Source: Bacillus sp. es.034 (lineage in GTDB: Bacteria > Bacillota > Bacilli > Bacillales > Bacillaceae_B). Taken from it: a DNA stretch of 64,000 bases. The stretch lies in NCBI RefSeq assembly GCF_002563655.1, contig NZ_PDIY01000001.1:2888001-2952000 (forward strand), in the 5' to 3' direction. Made by a program: the position numbers and the translations under genes. Of the stretch, positions 50,736-60,109 are shown piece by piece; within the stretch, counting starts at the first letter, position 1, and each line of letters begins with the position of its first letter. The notes under the pieces were generated by a model that saw only the letters and a list, made by a program, of their open reading frames with translations, made no database searches and was not told the origin of the DNA.

Positions 50736-53264
50736 ATGCTTGGTTATTGGGGAAAAGTGAAAAGAGGAATCGTTGTATTGACTGTTTTGGCAGTGATTGG
50801 CAGTATGGCCACTACCGGAATCACGGCCAAAAAGAATGAAAAGAACATTAAGGGGAACCTGGTGATTGTCGGAGGGGCATTAGGGAGCAGTAACTCGGAT
50901 GTGTATGAAAAGTTCATTGAGTTATCCGGAGGAAAGAAGGAAGCAAAAATAGGAATCATTCCATCCGCTTCCAGTTCTTTTAAATCTTCCTTTCAATTCA
51001 AAGAAGATTTAATATCCTATGGAGTAGATGAAAAATCCATTGAAATCCTTCCTTTCTCTTCTCATGACTTCAAAGAAACAGAAGAGGATGAAAGTAAATG
51101 GAAGAAAAACGCTGAAAATCATCACATCACCAAAAGGATAAAAAAACTCACAGGCATTTGGTTTGTCGGTGGTGACCAGCTGAAAATCACCGATACATTG
51201 ATGAAAGAAAATGGGGAAAGGACGAAAGCTCTGGAAGAAATATGGGGTATTTACCGGAAAGGTGCCGTACTTGGCGGGACAAGCGCCGGAGCCGCCATCA
51301 TGAGTGACGTGATGATTTCGGGGGGAGACAGCTTAGGAGGCCTTCGTCAGGAATTTACAACAGAGGACGTATCAAACCCGGAAGATGAATATGCACCAGT
51401 TTATATTGAGAAAGGGCTGGGATTCTTTCAATGGGGGATAGTCGATCAACATTTCAATGAACGCTCCCGCCTCGGCAGGCTAGCTGCCACAGCCTTACGT
51501 TACAAAACAGCTGATGATTTAGCTTATGGCATCGATGAGGATACGGCGATGGTTGTGAACAACCAGGAAGGGACCATTTCCGTATTGGGTAGAACCAATG
51601 TGACCATTGTAGATACTTCAGGCTCAACTTCTAACGGAAACGGGATTCATGATCTTGATATCAGTTATCTCTCCCCGGGTGATGAGCTACAGGTAAAAAC
51701 GAAAGAATTCACCATAGCTGAGGATAAGCTTGAAACAAAGGACTATGAATATTACAACTTTACACCTCTGCGGGCCACCGGGGTCTTATCGTCTTATGGG
51801 ACGTTGCCGCACTATCTTTCATATTCATTGGTAGACAATGAAGCGGTAGAAGAAGTATCCAGCTATCTATATGATAGTAAAGGAAATGGTTTTGAGCTTA
51901 TATTCAAACAAACGGATGAAACGAATGGCTACTGGAGTTATCAGGATGGTCAAAAGGATTCCTACTCCATCCTGCATGTGAAAATGGATGTGTCTCCTGT
52001 AAACATTAACTTTAGCGGGAAAGATCGGCTGCAACAAGACTTTAAGGAATCTCCAATCGACATTCCCGAGAGTTCATTTGATCCTGAAACAAAAGGAAGC
52101 TTGGTGATCGTCGGTGGGGCATTAGGCAGCAGCAATGAAGAGGTTTATAACGAATTCATTAAACGTGCCGGTGAAAATGGGAAGATCGGGATCGTCCCGG
52201 CAGCAAGCTCCAGCTTGAAGTCCTCACAAGCCTTTAAAGAGGATCTGACCTCCTATGGCGTACCGGCGGAAAACATCGATATCCTTCCTATCTCCAATCA
52301 TGACTTTAAAGGAACGGAAGAAAATGAAGAAGATTGGATGGCCAACAAGAATGACCCTGATCTTGCAAAGCGTATCCTGGAGTATGATGGGATCTGGTTT
52401 GTGGGAGGCGACCAAACGAATATCACACAATCATTATTAAACGATGATGGAGCGAAATCACAGGCGCTCGCTAGCATGTGGGAAATTTACCGAAATGGAG
52501 CGGTCCTTGGTGGTACAAGTGCAGGAGCCGCCATCATGAGTGATGTGATGATTGCAGGCGGTGGAAGCTACGACACACTATCAAAGGGGTTTACGGAAAA
52601 CTATGATGGTATGTCCCAGCAAGAAGGAGGAGCCGGGTACATTGAGAAGGGACTTGGATTTTTCCCATATGGCATCGTTGACCAGCACTTTGATAAAAAA
52701 GCACGATTGGGCCGTCTGATTGCAACGACAGCAGTCTATGGAAACGAAAATGAGTTATCATATGGAATCGATGAGGACACTGCATTGGTCGTGGATAACG
52801 CATCCAAGACGGTTGAAGTAAAAGGAAGAGGCGGTGTATCGCTGGTGGATTTAAGTCAGTCAGATCTGTCACCATCCACTCATACGTATAAAGATATCCG
52901 TTTATCGTGGATCACATCAGGTGATCAATACAATGTAGAATCGAAAGAATTCTCTATCAGCGACCACAAAATGTCGACAAAAGACTATGAATACTACAAA
53001 TTTAACGCCGCACCACATACGGGAGTATTGACTCCGCACCCGACACTTGCAAACTACCTAAGCTATAGCCTCCTTGATAACGATGGTCAGGATGTAGTGA
53101 AAAGCTTTAGCTTTTCTCAAGGTGAAGGATTTCAGCTTACCTTCAGAAAAGGAAATCAGACAGAAGGTTTCTGGGGGTACCGGGACGGGAACAAGGATGA
53201 TTATTCATTCCTCGAGGTTGAGATGGATATCGATCCAGTATCAGTCATGATTGAATACAACTAA
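50736..53264 (+). CDS. Secreted tandem cyanophycinase-like (S51) protein
   Basis: 842 residues. A signal peptide (GIVVLTVLAVIGSMATTGITA) is followed by two copies of a type-1 glutamine-amidotransferase-like S51 domain, each trailed by a beta-rich module. Repeat 1 begins LVIVGGALGSSNSDVYE and repeat 2 LVIVGGALGSSNEEVYN. The nucleophile elbow is GTSAGAAIMSDVMI at about 181 and again at about 592. Each domain keeps WFVGGDQ and IDEDTA. Cyanophycinases cleave beta-Asp-Arg dipeptides from cyanophycin; most are single-domain. The organism may use it to scavenge external polymer (inference). Confidence 0.9.
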   Translation: MLGYWGKVKRGIVVLTVLAVIGSMATTGITAKKNEKNIKGNLVIVGGALGSSNSDVYEKFIELSGGKKEAKIGIIPSASSSFKSSFQFKEDLISYGVDEKSIEILPFSSHDFKETEEDESKWKKNAENHHITKRIKKLTGIWFVGGDQLKITDTLMKENGERTKALEEIWGIYRKGAVLGGTSAGAAIMSDVMISGGDSLGGLRQEFTTEDVSNPEDEYAPVYIEKGLGFFQWGIVDQHFNERSRLGRLAATALRYKTADDLAYGIDEDTAMVVNNQEGTISVLGRTNVTIVDTSGSTSNGNGIHDLDISYLSPGDELQVKTKEFTIAEDKLETKDYEYYNFTPLRATGVLSSYGTLPHYLSYSLVDNEAVEEVSSYLYDSKGNGFELIFKQTDETNGYWSYQDGQKDSYSILHVKMDVSPVNINFSGKDRLQQDFKESPIDIPESSFDPETKGSLVIVGGALGSSNEEVYNEFIKRAGENGKIGIVPAASSSLKSSQAFKEDLTSYGVPAENIDILPISNHDFKGTEENEEDWMANKNDPDLAKRILEYDGIWFVGGDQTNITQSLLNDDGAKSQALASMWEIYRNGAVLGGTSAGAAIMSDVMIAGGGSYDTLSKGFTENYDGMSQQEGGAGYIEKGLGFFPYGIVDQHFDKKARLGRLIATTAVYGNENELSYGIDEDTALVVDNASKTVEVKGRGGVSLVDLSQSDLSPSTHTYKDIRLSWITSGDQYNVESKEFSISDHKMSTKDYEYYKFNAAPHTGVLTPHPTLANYLSYSLLDNDGQDVVKSFSFSQGEGFQLTFRKGNQTEGFWGYRDGNKDDYSFLEVEMDIDPVSVMIEYN

Positions 53265-53275
53265 AATGGGAAAAC

Positions 53276-53304
53276 AGCCTGGGTGAAGTTTGCCCGGGCT
53301 TTTT
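53276..53304 (+). terminator. Terminator after cyanophycinase-like gene
   Basis: AGCCTGGG / CCCGGGCT stem followed by TTTTT. Confidence 0.88.
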
Positions 53305-53422
53305 CGTTATTCCAACATTAATATGACATTTGAACTGTATTTATGTGCAATAGCATCTGATATACTTATGATAACAAAGTGCTAGCATTCGATATCATAT
53401 TGATAGAATAGGAGGGCGAACC

Positions 53423-53620
53423 TTGTCAGATCAAGCAAGAATGCAACTTAATGTAAGGGTAGATAAAGAAACGTACGAGAAATTGGATGAAATTGTAGAA
53501 TACTATCAGCAGAACACAAAAATTGGTAGGGTCTATAAAGGTGACGTATTAACAGACATCATTCACAAATCCTATGAGATCATGGAGAAGCAAAAAAGGA
53601 TTCAAAACCGAAAATACTAG
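53423..53620 (+). CDS. Small RHH-like protein
   Basis: 65 residues starting at TTG (GGAGGG upstream). MQLNVRVDKETYEKLDEIVEYYQ is a beta-strand plus helix pattern like ribbon-helix-helix DNA-binding proteins, and the remaining helix is basic. Could be a small regulator; no toxin partner is seen beside it. Moderate certainty that it is a real gene. Confidence 0.65.
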   Translation: MSDQARMQLNVRVDKETYEKLDEIVEYYQQNTKIGRVYKGDVLTDIIHKSYEIMEKQKRIQNRKY

Positions 53621-53738
53621 TATTTATACACTCCTGAAGATCAATAAATTCTCATAGGCAACATGTGAAAATCAGGGGCATGTATGTCATAATATAGGAG
53701 AGATATTCAAAACATTGAAAACAAAAGAGGTATTCAGC

Positions 53739-54881
53739 GTGCAAATGCCGAAAAAATTAATCAACATTCAAAGAGGTTCAGGTATTTCCCCATACATATG
53801 GAGTATTATCAGCATTCTGCCATTTTACTTTATCTTTCAATCTTCTTCTACGATTGAAATTGCGATGGGGATTTTCTTGACCGTTACATTTTTTATTTCT
53901 TTACGATTTGCTTTTATCTCGAAGGATTGGCCGGTTTATTTATGGACATCGATATTGATTGCGATCTCCATCACCATGACCATCCAGTTTAATTTTATTT
54001 ATTTTGCCTTTTACATTGCTTACTATAACGGTAATATAAAAAACCGGGTTGCATTCTTGACCCTATACATCGTTCATCTTGTCCTGACGACGGCATCGAT
54101 CAATTATAACTTTGTGCTGCAGGATGAATTATTCCTTTCCCAGTTTCCTTTCATTCTGATTATCTGGATCAGCGTCATCCTGCTTCCGTTCAATATTTAT
54201 AATCGGAATAAACAGGTTCAGCTGGAAGACCAATTGGAGGATGCAAATCAGCGGATATCGGACCTTGTCAAACAGGAAGAGCGTCAGAGAATTGCCAGGG
54301 ACCTGCACGATACACTTGGTCAAAAGCTTTCATTGATCGGACTGAAAAGTGACCTTGCGAGAAAATTGGTGTACAAAGATCCGGAGCAGGCCAGAAGTGA
54401 ATTACAGGACGTCCAGCAAACCGCTAGAACCGCATTAAGTGAGGTCCGGACGATGGTCTCCCAGATGCGGGGGATTCGATTGAAAGATGAAATCGTCAGG
54501 ATCAAGCAGCTCCTGAAGGCGGCTGAGATCGAATTTCTCATGACTGATGACATCACCCTTCCTCAAACCTCACTCTTTTTGGAAAACATCTTGAGCATGT
54601 GCTTGAAAGAGGCCGTGACCAATGTGGTGAAACACAGCAAGGCTTCCTCCTGTGAATTGATCATTGAAGAATCGGATAAGGAGATGACCATTGTGGTGAA
54701 GGATGATGGTGTGGGGATCGGGAGCGATTACACACAGTCCAAAGGCAGTGGTCTCATCGGGATGAGGGAGCGGTTGGAATTTGTCAACGGAAGCCTTGAC
54801 ATTGTATCGGTGGATGGTACCACCTTGATCATGAGGGTTCCGAAAGTAATCAAGCAGACAGACAGGGAGGGAATGGAATGA
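53739..54881 (+). CDS. DesK/LiaS-type sensor histidine kinase
   Basis: About 380 residues. Four or five N-terminal membrane helices (about 15-160), a coiled-coil linker, HisKA_3 with phospho-acceptor RDLHDTLGQKLSLIGLK (His about 190), and a HATPase with VVKDDGVGIG and GSGLIGMRERL. The many-helix sensor resembles DesK, which monitors membrane fluidity. No desaturase gene is nearby, so the target is unknown. GTG 53739, 8 bases from AGAGG, is chosen over TTG 53715. It overlaps the regulator gene by 4 bases (ATGA). Confidence 0.9.
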   Translation: MQMPKKLINIQRGSGISPYIWSIISILPFYFIFQSSSTIEIAMGIFLTVTFFISLRFAFISKDWPVYLWTSILIAISITMTIQFNFIYFAFYIAYYNGNIKNRVAFLTLYIVHLVLTTASINYNFVLQDELFLSQFPFILIIWISVILLPFNIYNRNKQVQLEDQLEDANQRISDLVKQEERQRIARDLHDTLGQKLSLIGLKSDLARKLVYKDPEQARSELQDVQQTARTALSEVRTMVSQMRGIRLKDEIVRIKQLLKAAEIEFLMTDDITLPQTSLFLENILSMCLKEAVTNVVKHSKASSCELIIEESDKEMTIVVKDDGVGIGSDYTQSKGSGLIGMRERLEFVNGSLDIVSVDGTTLIMRVPKVIKQTDREGME

Positions 54882-55477
54882 TTCGAATTGTGATTGCGGA
54901 AGATCAGCGTATGCTGTTGGGCGCATTGGGGTCCCTATTGAGCCTTGAGGATGATATGGAAGTGGTAGGAAAAGCAGGCAATGGAGAAGAAGCCATTGCC
55001 CTCGTACATGAACTGAAGCCGGATATTTGTATCATGGATATTGAAATGCCAGAGAAGACGGGACTTGAAGCAGCAGAGGAATTAAAAGGGGACGAGTGTA
55101 AGGTGATCATCCTTACAACCTTCGCCAGATCAGGCTACTTTCAGCGGGCACTAAAGGGTGGAGTGAAAGGGTATTTGTTGAAGGACAGTCCCAGTGAGGA
55201 ACTGGCGAACTCTATCCGGCTTGTGATGGATGGTAAACGTATCTATGCACCGGAGCTGATGGATGATGTTTACAGCGAAGAAAATCCCCTCACAGACCGT
55301 GAAAAAGAAGTACTCGAGCTCGTTGCCGACGGGAAGAACACAAAGGAAATCGCCGATGAACTTAAGCTTAAAACGGGTACTGTCAGAAACTACATCTCCA
55401 CCATACTTGATAAGCTTGAAGTGAAAAATCGAATCGAAGCCATCACACAATCCAAAGAAAAAGGATGGTTTAAATAA
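54878..55477 (+). CDS. NarL/LuxR-family response regulator (DesR-like)
   Basis: 199 residues. A receiver domain with phospho-acceptor in CIMDIEMPEKTG (about Asp54), LKGGVKGYLLKD, and a C-terminal LuxR helix-turn-helix (LTDREKEVLELVADGKNTKEIA). Partner of the overlapping kinase gene. Confidence 0.93.
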   Translation: MIRIVIAEDQRMLLGALGSLLSLEDDMEVVGKAGNGEEAIALVHELKPDICIMDIEMPEKTGLEAAEELKGDECKVIILTTFARSGYFQRALKGGVKGYLLKDSPSEELANSIRLVMDGKRIYAPELMDDVYSEENPLTDREKEVLELVADGKNTKEIADELKLKTGTVRNYISTILDKLEVKNRIEAITQSKEKGWFK

Positions 55478-55480
55478 ACC

Positions 55481-55512
55481 GAGGGACGGACCTTCTTATA
55501 GGTCCGTCCCTC
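55481..55512. repeat. GGGACGGACC palindrome, copy 3
   Basis: GAGGGACGGACC / GGTCCGTCCCTC, 12-bp perfect arms with an 8-base loop, 4 bases after the response-regulator stop. Confidence 0.82.
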
Positions 55513-55680
55513 ATTATGTTTATAATAATTCATTGTATTGAATGTTTATTTTTGATTGCTTTAACGAAATCTTTCTTAAAAAATTTTTTCTGTAGAATGA
55601 ATCATGCTGGACCTTTGGCTGTCATTGAGTCCGACAGCCAATTTGGAAGCGTGATTGAATCGTGATTTATTTTTTTTATG

Positions 55681-55708
55681 TTGACAACTATTCCAATCAT
55701 GATACGAT
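55681..55708 (+). promoter_or_regulatory. Predicted thiamin operon promoter
   Basis: TTGACA, 16-base spacer, TACGAT, 31 bases before the riboswitch. Confidence 0.6.
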
Positions 55709-55738
55709 AACATCGAAAACAAAATTTCATAAGACGAT

Positions 55739-55829
55739 CCACTAGGGGTGCCTTCTAAAAGGCTGAGATTAAAGTGCGACTTTAAGACCCTTTGAACCTG
55801 ATCTGGTTGAGACCAGCGTAGGGAAGTGG
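55739..55829 (+). promoter_or_regulatory. TPP riboswitch (THI element)
   Basis: The core is complete: GGGGTGCCTTC, GGCTGAGA, ACCCTTTGAACCTGATCTGG and ACCAGCGTAGGGAA, closed by P1 CCACT (55739-55743) / AGTGG (55825-55829). The P1 3' strand (AAGTGG) can instead pair with CCACTT inside the terminator at 55874, which gives a direct antiterminator. Ligand binding should free the terminator and switch the operon off. Confidence 0.97.
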
Positions 55830-55873
55830 TGTTTGACGGTCGCAAAGAATACTAGTCTATCATTCTGATCTCA

Positions 55874-55919
55874 AGCCACTTTCTGTATGCTGTATGCATA
55901 ATGGAAAGTGGCTTTTTTT
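55874..55919 (+). terminator. Riboswitch-controlled terminator
   Basis: AGCCACTTTC / GAAAGTGGCT stem with a 20-base loop and a seven-T run. Located between the TPP riboswitch and tenA. Confidence 0.93.
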
Positions 55920-55959
55920 GTTGCCCATTTCGGGTCGTCTGGAAAAGGAGAAATATGTT

Positions 55960-56667
55960 ATGACATTTTCAACGTATTTACGTAACGAAGTGAAGGAAAT
56001 TTGGGACGCGAGCTTTCATCACCCTTTCGTTAAAGGGATCGGGGATGGAACGCTCCCCATCGAGAAGTTCAAGTACTACCTCTTGCAAGATGCCTATTAT
56101 CTTTCACATTTTTCGAAGGTGCAGGCACTTGGTGCTGCAAAAGCATTGGACTTACATACCACATCACGAATGGCATCGCACGCAGTAGGGACCAATGAAG
56201 CAGAGCTTTCCCTTCATGAAAATTTCTCAAAACGATTAGGAATCACGGATGAAGAAAGAAAGAATTTCAAACCGGCTCCTACAGCGTACGCTTATACGTC
56301 CCATATGTATCGTTCCGCGCGGTATGGAGGTTTAGCTGATATCCTGGCGGCAATCCTCCCCTGCTACTGGCTTTATTATGAGATCGGGGAACGCTTGAAA
56401 CCATGTACTCCGGAAGAACCGGTTTATCAGGAATGGATTGAGGCCTATGGTGGGGAATGGTTCAAAGGGTTAGTGGAAGAACAAATCAATCGCCTTGATG
56501 AATTGGCAGAAACCATGACCCCATGTGATAAAGAGAGAATGAAAGAAAATTTCATTCTGAGCAGCATCTATGAATGGCAGTTTTGGGAGATGGCATACAC
56601 CCTTGAAAAATGGCCTTTTCAGCATACACTGGATGCCGGGAAAGAAATGAGTGAACATCATGTCTAA
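55960..56667 (+). CDS. tenA: Aminopyrimidine aminohydrolase (thiaminase II)
   Basis: 235 residues, all-helical TenA fold. IWDASFHHPFVKGIGDGTLP, FKYYLLQDAYYLSHF and the cysteine in ILPCYWLYYEIG (catalytic Cys) are signatures. It converts formyl- or aminomethyl-pyrimidine breakdown products to HMP for salvage. AAGGAG stands 9-10 bases from ATG 55960; upstream in-frame codons would begin inside the terminator. First gene of the operon. Confidence 0.95.
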   Translation: MTFSTYLRNEVKEIWDASFHHPFVKGIGDGTLPIEKFKYYLLQDAYYLSHFSKVQALGAAKALDLHTTSRMASHAVGTNEAELSLHENFSKRLGITDEERKNFKPAPTAYAYTSHMYRSARYGGLADILAAILPCYWLYYEIGERLKPCTPEEPVYQEWIEAYGGEWFKGLVEEQINRLDELAETMTPCDKERMKENFILSSIYEWQFWEMAYTLEKWPFQHTLDAGKEMSEHHV

Positions 56668-57238
56668 ATTAAAACTGACCGACATTTTAGTGACGGTGGT
56701 CATTTCCATCATGTTCGGCGTCATTTATAAGCTTTGGGGGCCACTTTATAACGTGTTGAAGCCGATTGGGTTGCATGCAGATCAATTCATCTATGGAATG
56801 TGGTTCATGGCGGCCACCGTTGCTTTCTTGATCATCCGTAAACCCGGTGTCGCTCTTTTAGCCGAAATCGCCGCTTCTTCAGGGGAATTTCTCATGGGTT
56901 CTGAATGGGGACTCGAGGTGCTTTTATTCGGAGTCATTCAAGGGTTAATGGCAGAATTGGTTTTCTTCCTAACGAAATATAGACGCTATGATCTTTCGAT
57001 TATGAGTTTTGCAGCCGTCGGGTCTGCATGTGGTTCCATCTTCATGGATTACATGAAAGGGTATATGGGGGATTTGGTCCTTTGGAATCTGTCATTGTTT
57101 ATCTTTGCAAGATTACTGGGCTCGATTGTCATCGCAGGGGCAGGATCATTTTATTTGGTCAGGGCCCTCGAGAAAACCGGAGTCACAAGTCTGGTCAGAC
57201 GTGCTAGTCAGGATGATTACGATGTATTGAACCAGTAA
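56660..57238 (+). CDS. ykoE: ECF transporter S component for thiamin precursor (YkoE)
   Basis: About 192 residues with five or six membrane helices. ILVTVVISIMFGVIYKLWGPLY and the later MDYMKGYM segment match YkoE, substrate-binding unit of the YkoEDC importer for an HMP-type thiamin precursor. It overlaps the tenA end by 8 bases. A GTG at 56651 is an alternative start. Confidence 0.9.
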   Translation: MSKLKLTDILVTVVISIMFGVIYKLWGPLYNVLKPIGLHADQFIYGMWFMAATVAFLIIRKPGVALLAEIAASSGEFLMGSEWGLEVLLFGVIQGLMAELVFFLTKYRRYDLSIMSFAAVGSACGSIFMDYMKGYMGDLVLWNLSLFIFARLLGSIVIAGAGSFYLVRALEKTGVTSLVRRASQDDYDVLNQ

Positions 57239-57250
57239 GGGGTGATGCTT

Positions 57251-58678
57251 ATGCAAGTCGAAAACCTTCGACTTACATTTCCCGGATCAGGGAAACGGAT
57301 GTTTAATGATGTCAGTCTGTCAATCAATGAAGGGGAAAGAGTATTGCTATTGGGTCCATCAGGATGTGGGAAGTCTACACTATTACATGTTTTAGCAGGT
57401 GTGATCCCCCGGTCCGTGGATGTTCCAATGAGAGCTGCAAAATTGGAGGTATCTGATTCTTATGGTTATGTATTCCAAAATCCTGATACGCAATTTTGTA
57501 TGCCATTTGTGGATGAAGAATTAGCCTTCGTACTGGAGAATTTAAGGACTCCCAGTGAAGAGATGAAAGGTGAAATACGAAGGCTGCTGTCGGAGGTTGG
57601 AATGGAACTTGAGGATCCCCATACGAAAATCTCAACATTATCAGGAGGCATGAAGCAGAAATTGGCCATTGCTTCTGCGCTTGCCTCAAGACCCGACACT
57701 ATGTTCCTGGACGAACCGACTTCCTTCTTGGATGAGGAAAGTACCAAGTCTGTCTGGAAAACAATCGAAGAGAGCTGTTTAGATAAAACACTGGTGATCG
57801 TAGAGCATAAACTTGATCACGTTCTGGACATGATCGATCGAATCATTCTTTTCGATGCAGATGGAGCCATTATAGCGGATGGAGCAAAAGAATGGGTCCT
57901 GAATCACTACAAAGATACATTGAAGACATTAGGTGTCTGGTATCCTGGCGCATGGGAGGAATATCTGTCATCCCGACAAATGAGGGAGAGTCCATCATTC
58001 GGACCTGTGATTTCAAGAATGAAGGAATTTAAAGGCTATATTCAAAAGAAAGAGAAGATTCACCTGTCGTATTCCGAGATACGTAAAGGGGAATGGATTG
58101 CCATTACAGGCAGGAATGGTGCAGGAAAGTCAACGTTACTGCACAGTCTGATGAAATTCATTTATACAAGCGGGACGTACGAATTAAACGGAAGACAGTT
58201 GAAAGGGAAAAAGATTCCCCAAGAGTGTGCGTTCGTTTTTCAAAATCCCGAATTACAGTTTGTCACTCATTCCGTTTTTGACGAAGTTGCCTATAGTTAC
58301 CGGTTAAAGAATTTAAATGAAGAGAGTGTGGAGAGAATTGTTTATGAGCTACTCGAGCGATTCAAGCTTCGTTCATTTAAGGATCATCACCCTTATTCTT
58401 TATCTCTGGGTCAAAAACGCAGATTGAGTGTTGCAGCATCCCTCTTTCCGGGTAAGGAGATTCTGTTATTAGATGAGCCAACCTTCGGACAGGACGCTCA
58501 TAACACTTTCGAACTGATCGAAGTGCTTCTGGAGTTACAGCGTGAAGGAGCAACCATATTGATGGTGACTCACGATAATAGAATCATCCAACACTATGCC
58601 ACCAGGATATGGACCATTGAAAATGGAAGACTGGTTCAGGATGTGGATGTAGAAGCTGCGAGGAGTGAAGCATTATGA
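57251..58678 (+). CDS. ykoD: ECF transporter double ATP-binding protein (YkoD)
   Basis: About 475 residues with two ABC cassettes. Cassette 1 has LLGPSGCGKSTLL, LSGGMKQKLAIA and MFLDEPT; cassette 2 has ITGRNGAGKSTLL, LSLGQKRRLSVA and LLLDEPTFGQD. It drives the YkoEDC importer. GGGGTG precedes ATG 57251 by 6 bases. It overlaps ykoC by 4 bases (ATGA). Confidence 0.93.
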   Translation: MQVENLRLTFPGSGKRMFNDVSLSINEGERVLLLGPSGCGKSTLLHVLAGVIPRSVDVPMRAAKLEVSDSYGYVFQNPDTQFCMPFVDEELAFVLENLRTPSEEMKGEIRRLLSEVGMELEDPHTKISTLSGGMKQKLAIASALASRPDTMFLDEPTSFLDEESTKSVWKTIEESCLDKTLVIVEHKLDHVLDMIDRIILFDADGAIIADGAKEWVLNHYKDTLKTLGVWYPGAWEEYLSSRQMRESPSFGPVISRMKEFKGYIQKKEKIHLSYSEIRKGEWIAITGRNGAGKSTLLHSLMKFIYTSGTYELNGRQLKGKKIPQECAFVFQNPELQFVTHSVFDEVAYSYRLKNLNEESVERIVYELLERFKLRSFKDHHPYSLSLGQKRRLSVAASLFPGKEILLLDEPTFGQDAHNTFELIEVLLELQREGATILMVTHDNRIIQHYATRIWTIENGRLVQDVDVEAARSEAL

Positions 58679-59478
58679 ATATGGAAATCGTTCATAAACA
58701 CACCTGGCTCCATCACATTAACCCGAGTATGAAACTGATCGTGATGATCACACTTTTTCTATTTTTACTATTTATTCATTACCTGAACTGGATTTTGTAT
58801 TTGACCTTGTTCACTTTTTTCTTATTGTGGTCATTCTCTGGATATTCAAGGAGGTTAGTGCTGCTGATGGCCCTCCCATTTTTTCTTGTCTTTCTCTCTA
58901 CGGCATCCTCGATGATCATGTTTGGGAAAGGAGAGACGACGTGGATTACTTGGGGGATGATCCAAGTGACAGAGGAAAGTTTTTATAGGGGGGTTCACAT
59001 TGGATTGAGGGCATTCCTATTCGCTGTTTTAGGCCTCTTATTTGCTCTGACGACGAGACCTGTCCTCCTGTTTTATTCACTTATGCAGCAATTGGGCCTG
59101 AAGCCGAAGTATGCTTATAGTTTTATGGCTGGGATAAGGCTGATCCCCATCATGCTGGAAGAATTCACTACCATTCGGAATGCACTGAAAGTCAGAGGCA
59201 CCCGTGAACGAAAGGGCTTTAAGAAACTTTTCCATACCATACAGTCTTATTCCATCCCCTTACTGGCACAGAGTATCAGGAGGGCTCACAGAATTGCAGT
59301 TGCCATGGAAACAAAAGGATTTGAGGGTGATGGGGAGAGAACCTATTTCTACAAAGTCGGATTTTCGAAATTTGATGGCTATTTTATCGGGAGCATCATA
59401 CTCATGGTTTCCATAAGTTACGTTCTTTCTATTTATCTACCATTATTTCCAACAGGAGATGTTCGCTATGGAAATTGA
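58675..59478 (+). CDS. ykoC: ECF transporter T component (YkoC)
   Basis: 267 residues. Four N-terminal membrane helices are followed by the coupling helices: AGIRLIPIMLEEFTTIRNALKVRG and AHRIAVAMETKGF contain the Ala-Arg-Gly-like motifs that contact the ATPases. Completes the ykoEDC set. It overlaps tenI by 11 bases. Confidence 0.92.
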   Translation: MNMEIVHKHTWLHHINPSMKLIVMITLFLFLLFIHYLNWILYLTLFTFFLLWSFSGYSRRLVLLMALPFFLVFLSTASSMIMFGKGETTWITWGMIQVTEESFYRGVHIGLRAFLFAVLGLLFALTTRPVLLFYSLMQQLGLKPKYAYSFMAGIRLIPIMLEEFTTIRNALKVRGTRERKGFKKLFHTIQSYSIPLLAQSIRRAHRIAVAMETKGFEGDGERTYFYKVGFSKFDGYFIGSIILMVSISYVLSIYLPLFPTGDVRYGN

Positions 59479-60109
59479 AAACAGAAGACGACTACATGTG
59501 ATTTCCACTGGTCGGCAATCAAGGGGAGAATTGGTCGAAATTTCAAAAACCATTCACCCCTATATCGATATGCTTCATATTCGTGAAAAAAACTGGACAG
59601 GAGCAGAGTTGATTGAAACCGTTGATGAATTATCAGCTGCTGGAATTCCATTAAGGAAGCTATCCATCAATGATCTTGCAGACATCGCTTGTATGAAACA
59701 CGTGAGAGGAGTCCAGCTGGGACATCATAGTGCACCTGTTGGTCTTGTGAAGGAACATTTTCCATCTTTGAAAATCGGGTCATCAGTGCACAGCATGCAA
59801 GAAGCACGATTGGCATGTGACGAAGGAGCAGATTTCCTTCTATATGGGAATGTTTATGAAACAACATCGAAACCCGGGAAACAAGGCACAGGGATTGCTA
59901 ATTTGGAAGACATCGTTTTGAACATTCCCCTTCCCGTTATCGCCATCGGGGGTATTACACCGGGGAGAGTTGCAGATATTGTGAGAACCGGTGCAAAGGG
60001 TGTAGCAGTATTGTCAGGTATCTTCCTTTCTGAAGACCCTCTTGAAGCAGCAAGGGCTTATTATAAGGCAATCCATAAGGAGGTGAAACAGCTTGGTGAA
60101 ACTATATGA
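59468..60109 (+). CDS. tenI: Thiazole tautomerase TenI
   Basis: 213 residues, ThiE-like TIM barrel. LHVISTGRQS, LHIREKNWTG, GVQLGHHSAPV, LYGNVYETTSKPG and VIAIGGITPGRV are present. TenI aromatises the thiazole made by ThiG. In TenI the ThiE catalytic pattern is altered; LGHHS in place of the ThiE LGQxD supports TenI over ThiE, and the operon context agrees. AGGAG lies 9 bases from ATG 59468. Confidence 0.9.
   Translation: MEIENRRRLHVISTGRQSRGELVEISKTIHPYIDMLHIREKNWTGAELIETVDELSAAGIPLRKLSINDLADIACMKHVRGVQLGHHSAPVGLVKEHFPSLKIGSSVHSMQEARLACDEGADFLLYGNVYETTSKPGKQGTGIANLEDIVLNIPLPVIAIGGITPGRVADIVRTGAKGVAVLSGIFLSEDPLEAARAYYKAIHKEVKQLGETI

Noticed and set aside
59468-60109. Thiamine-phosphate synthase ThiE instead of TenI.
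   Set aside because: The ThiE diphosphate and catalytic motif pattern is altered (LGHHS), and the operon position next to thiO-thiS-thiG is that of tenI.
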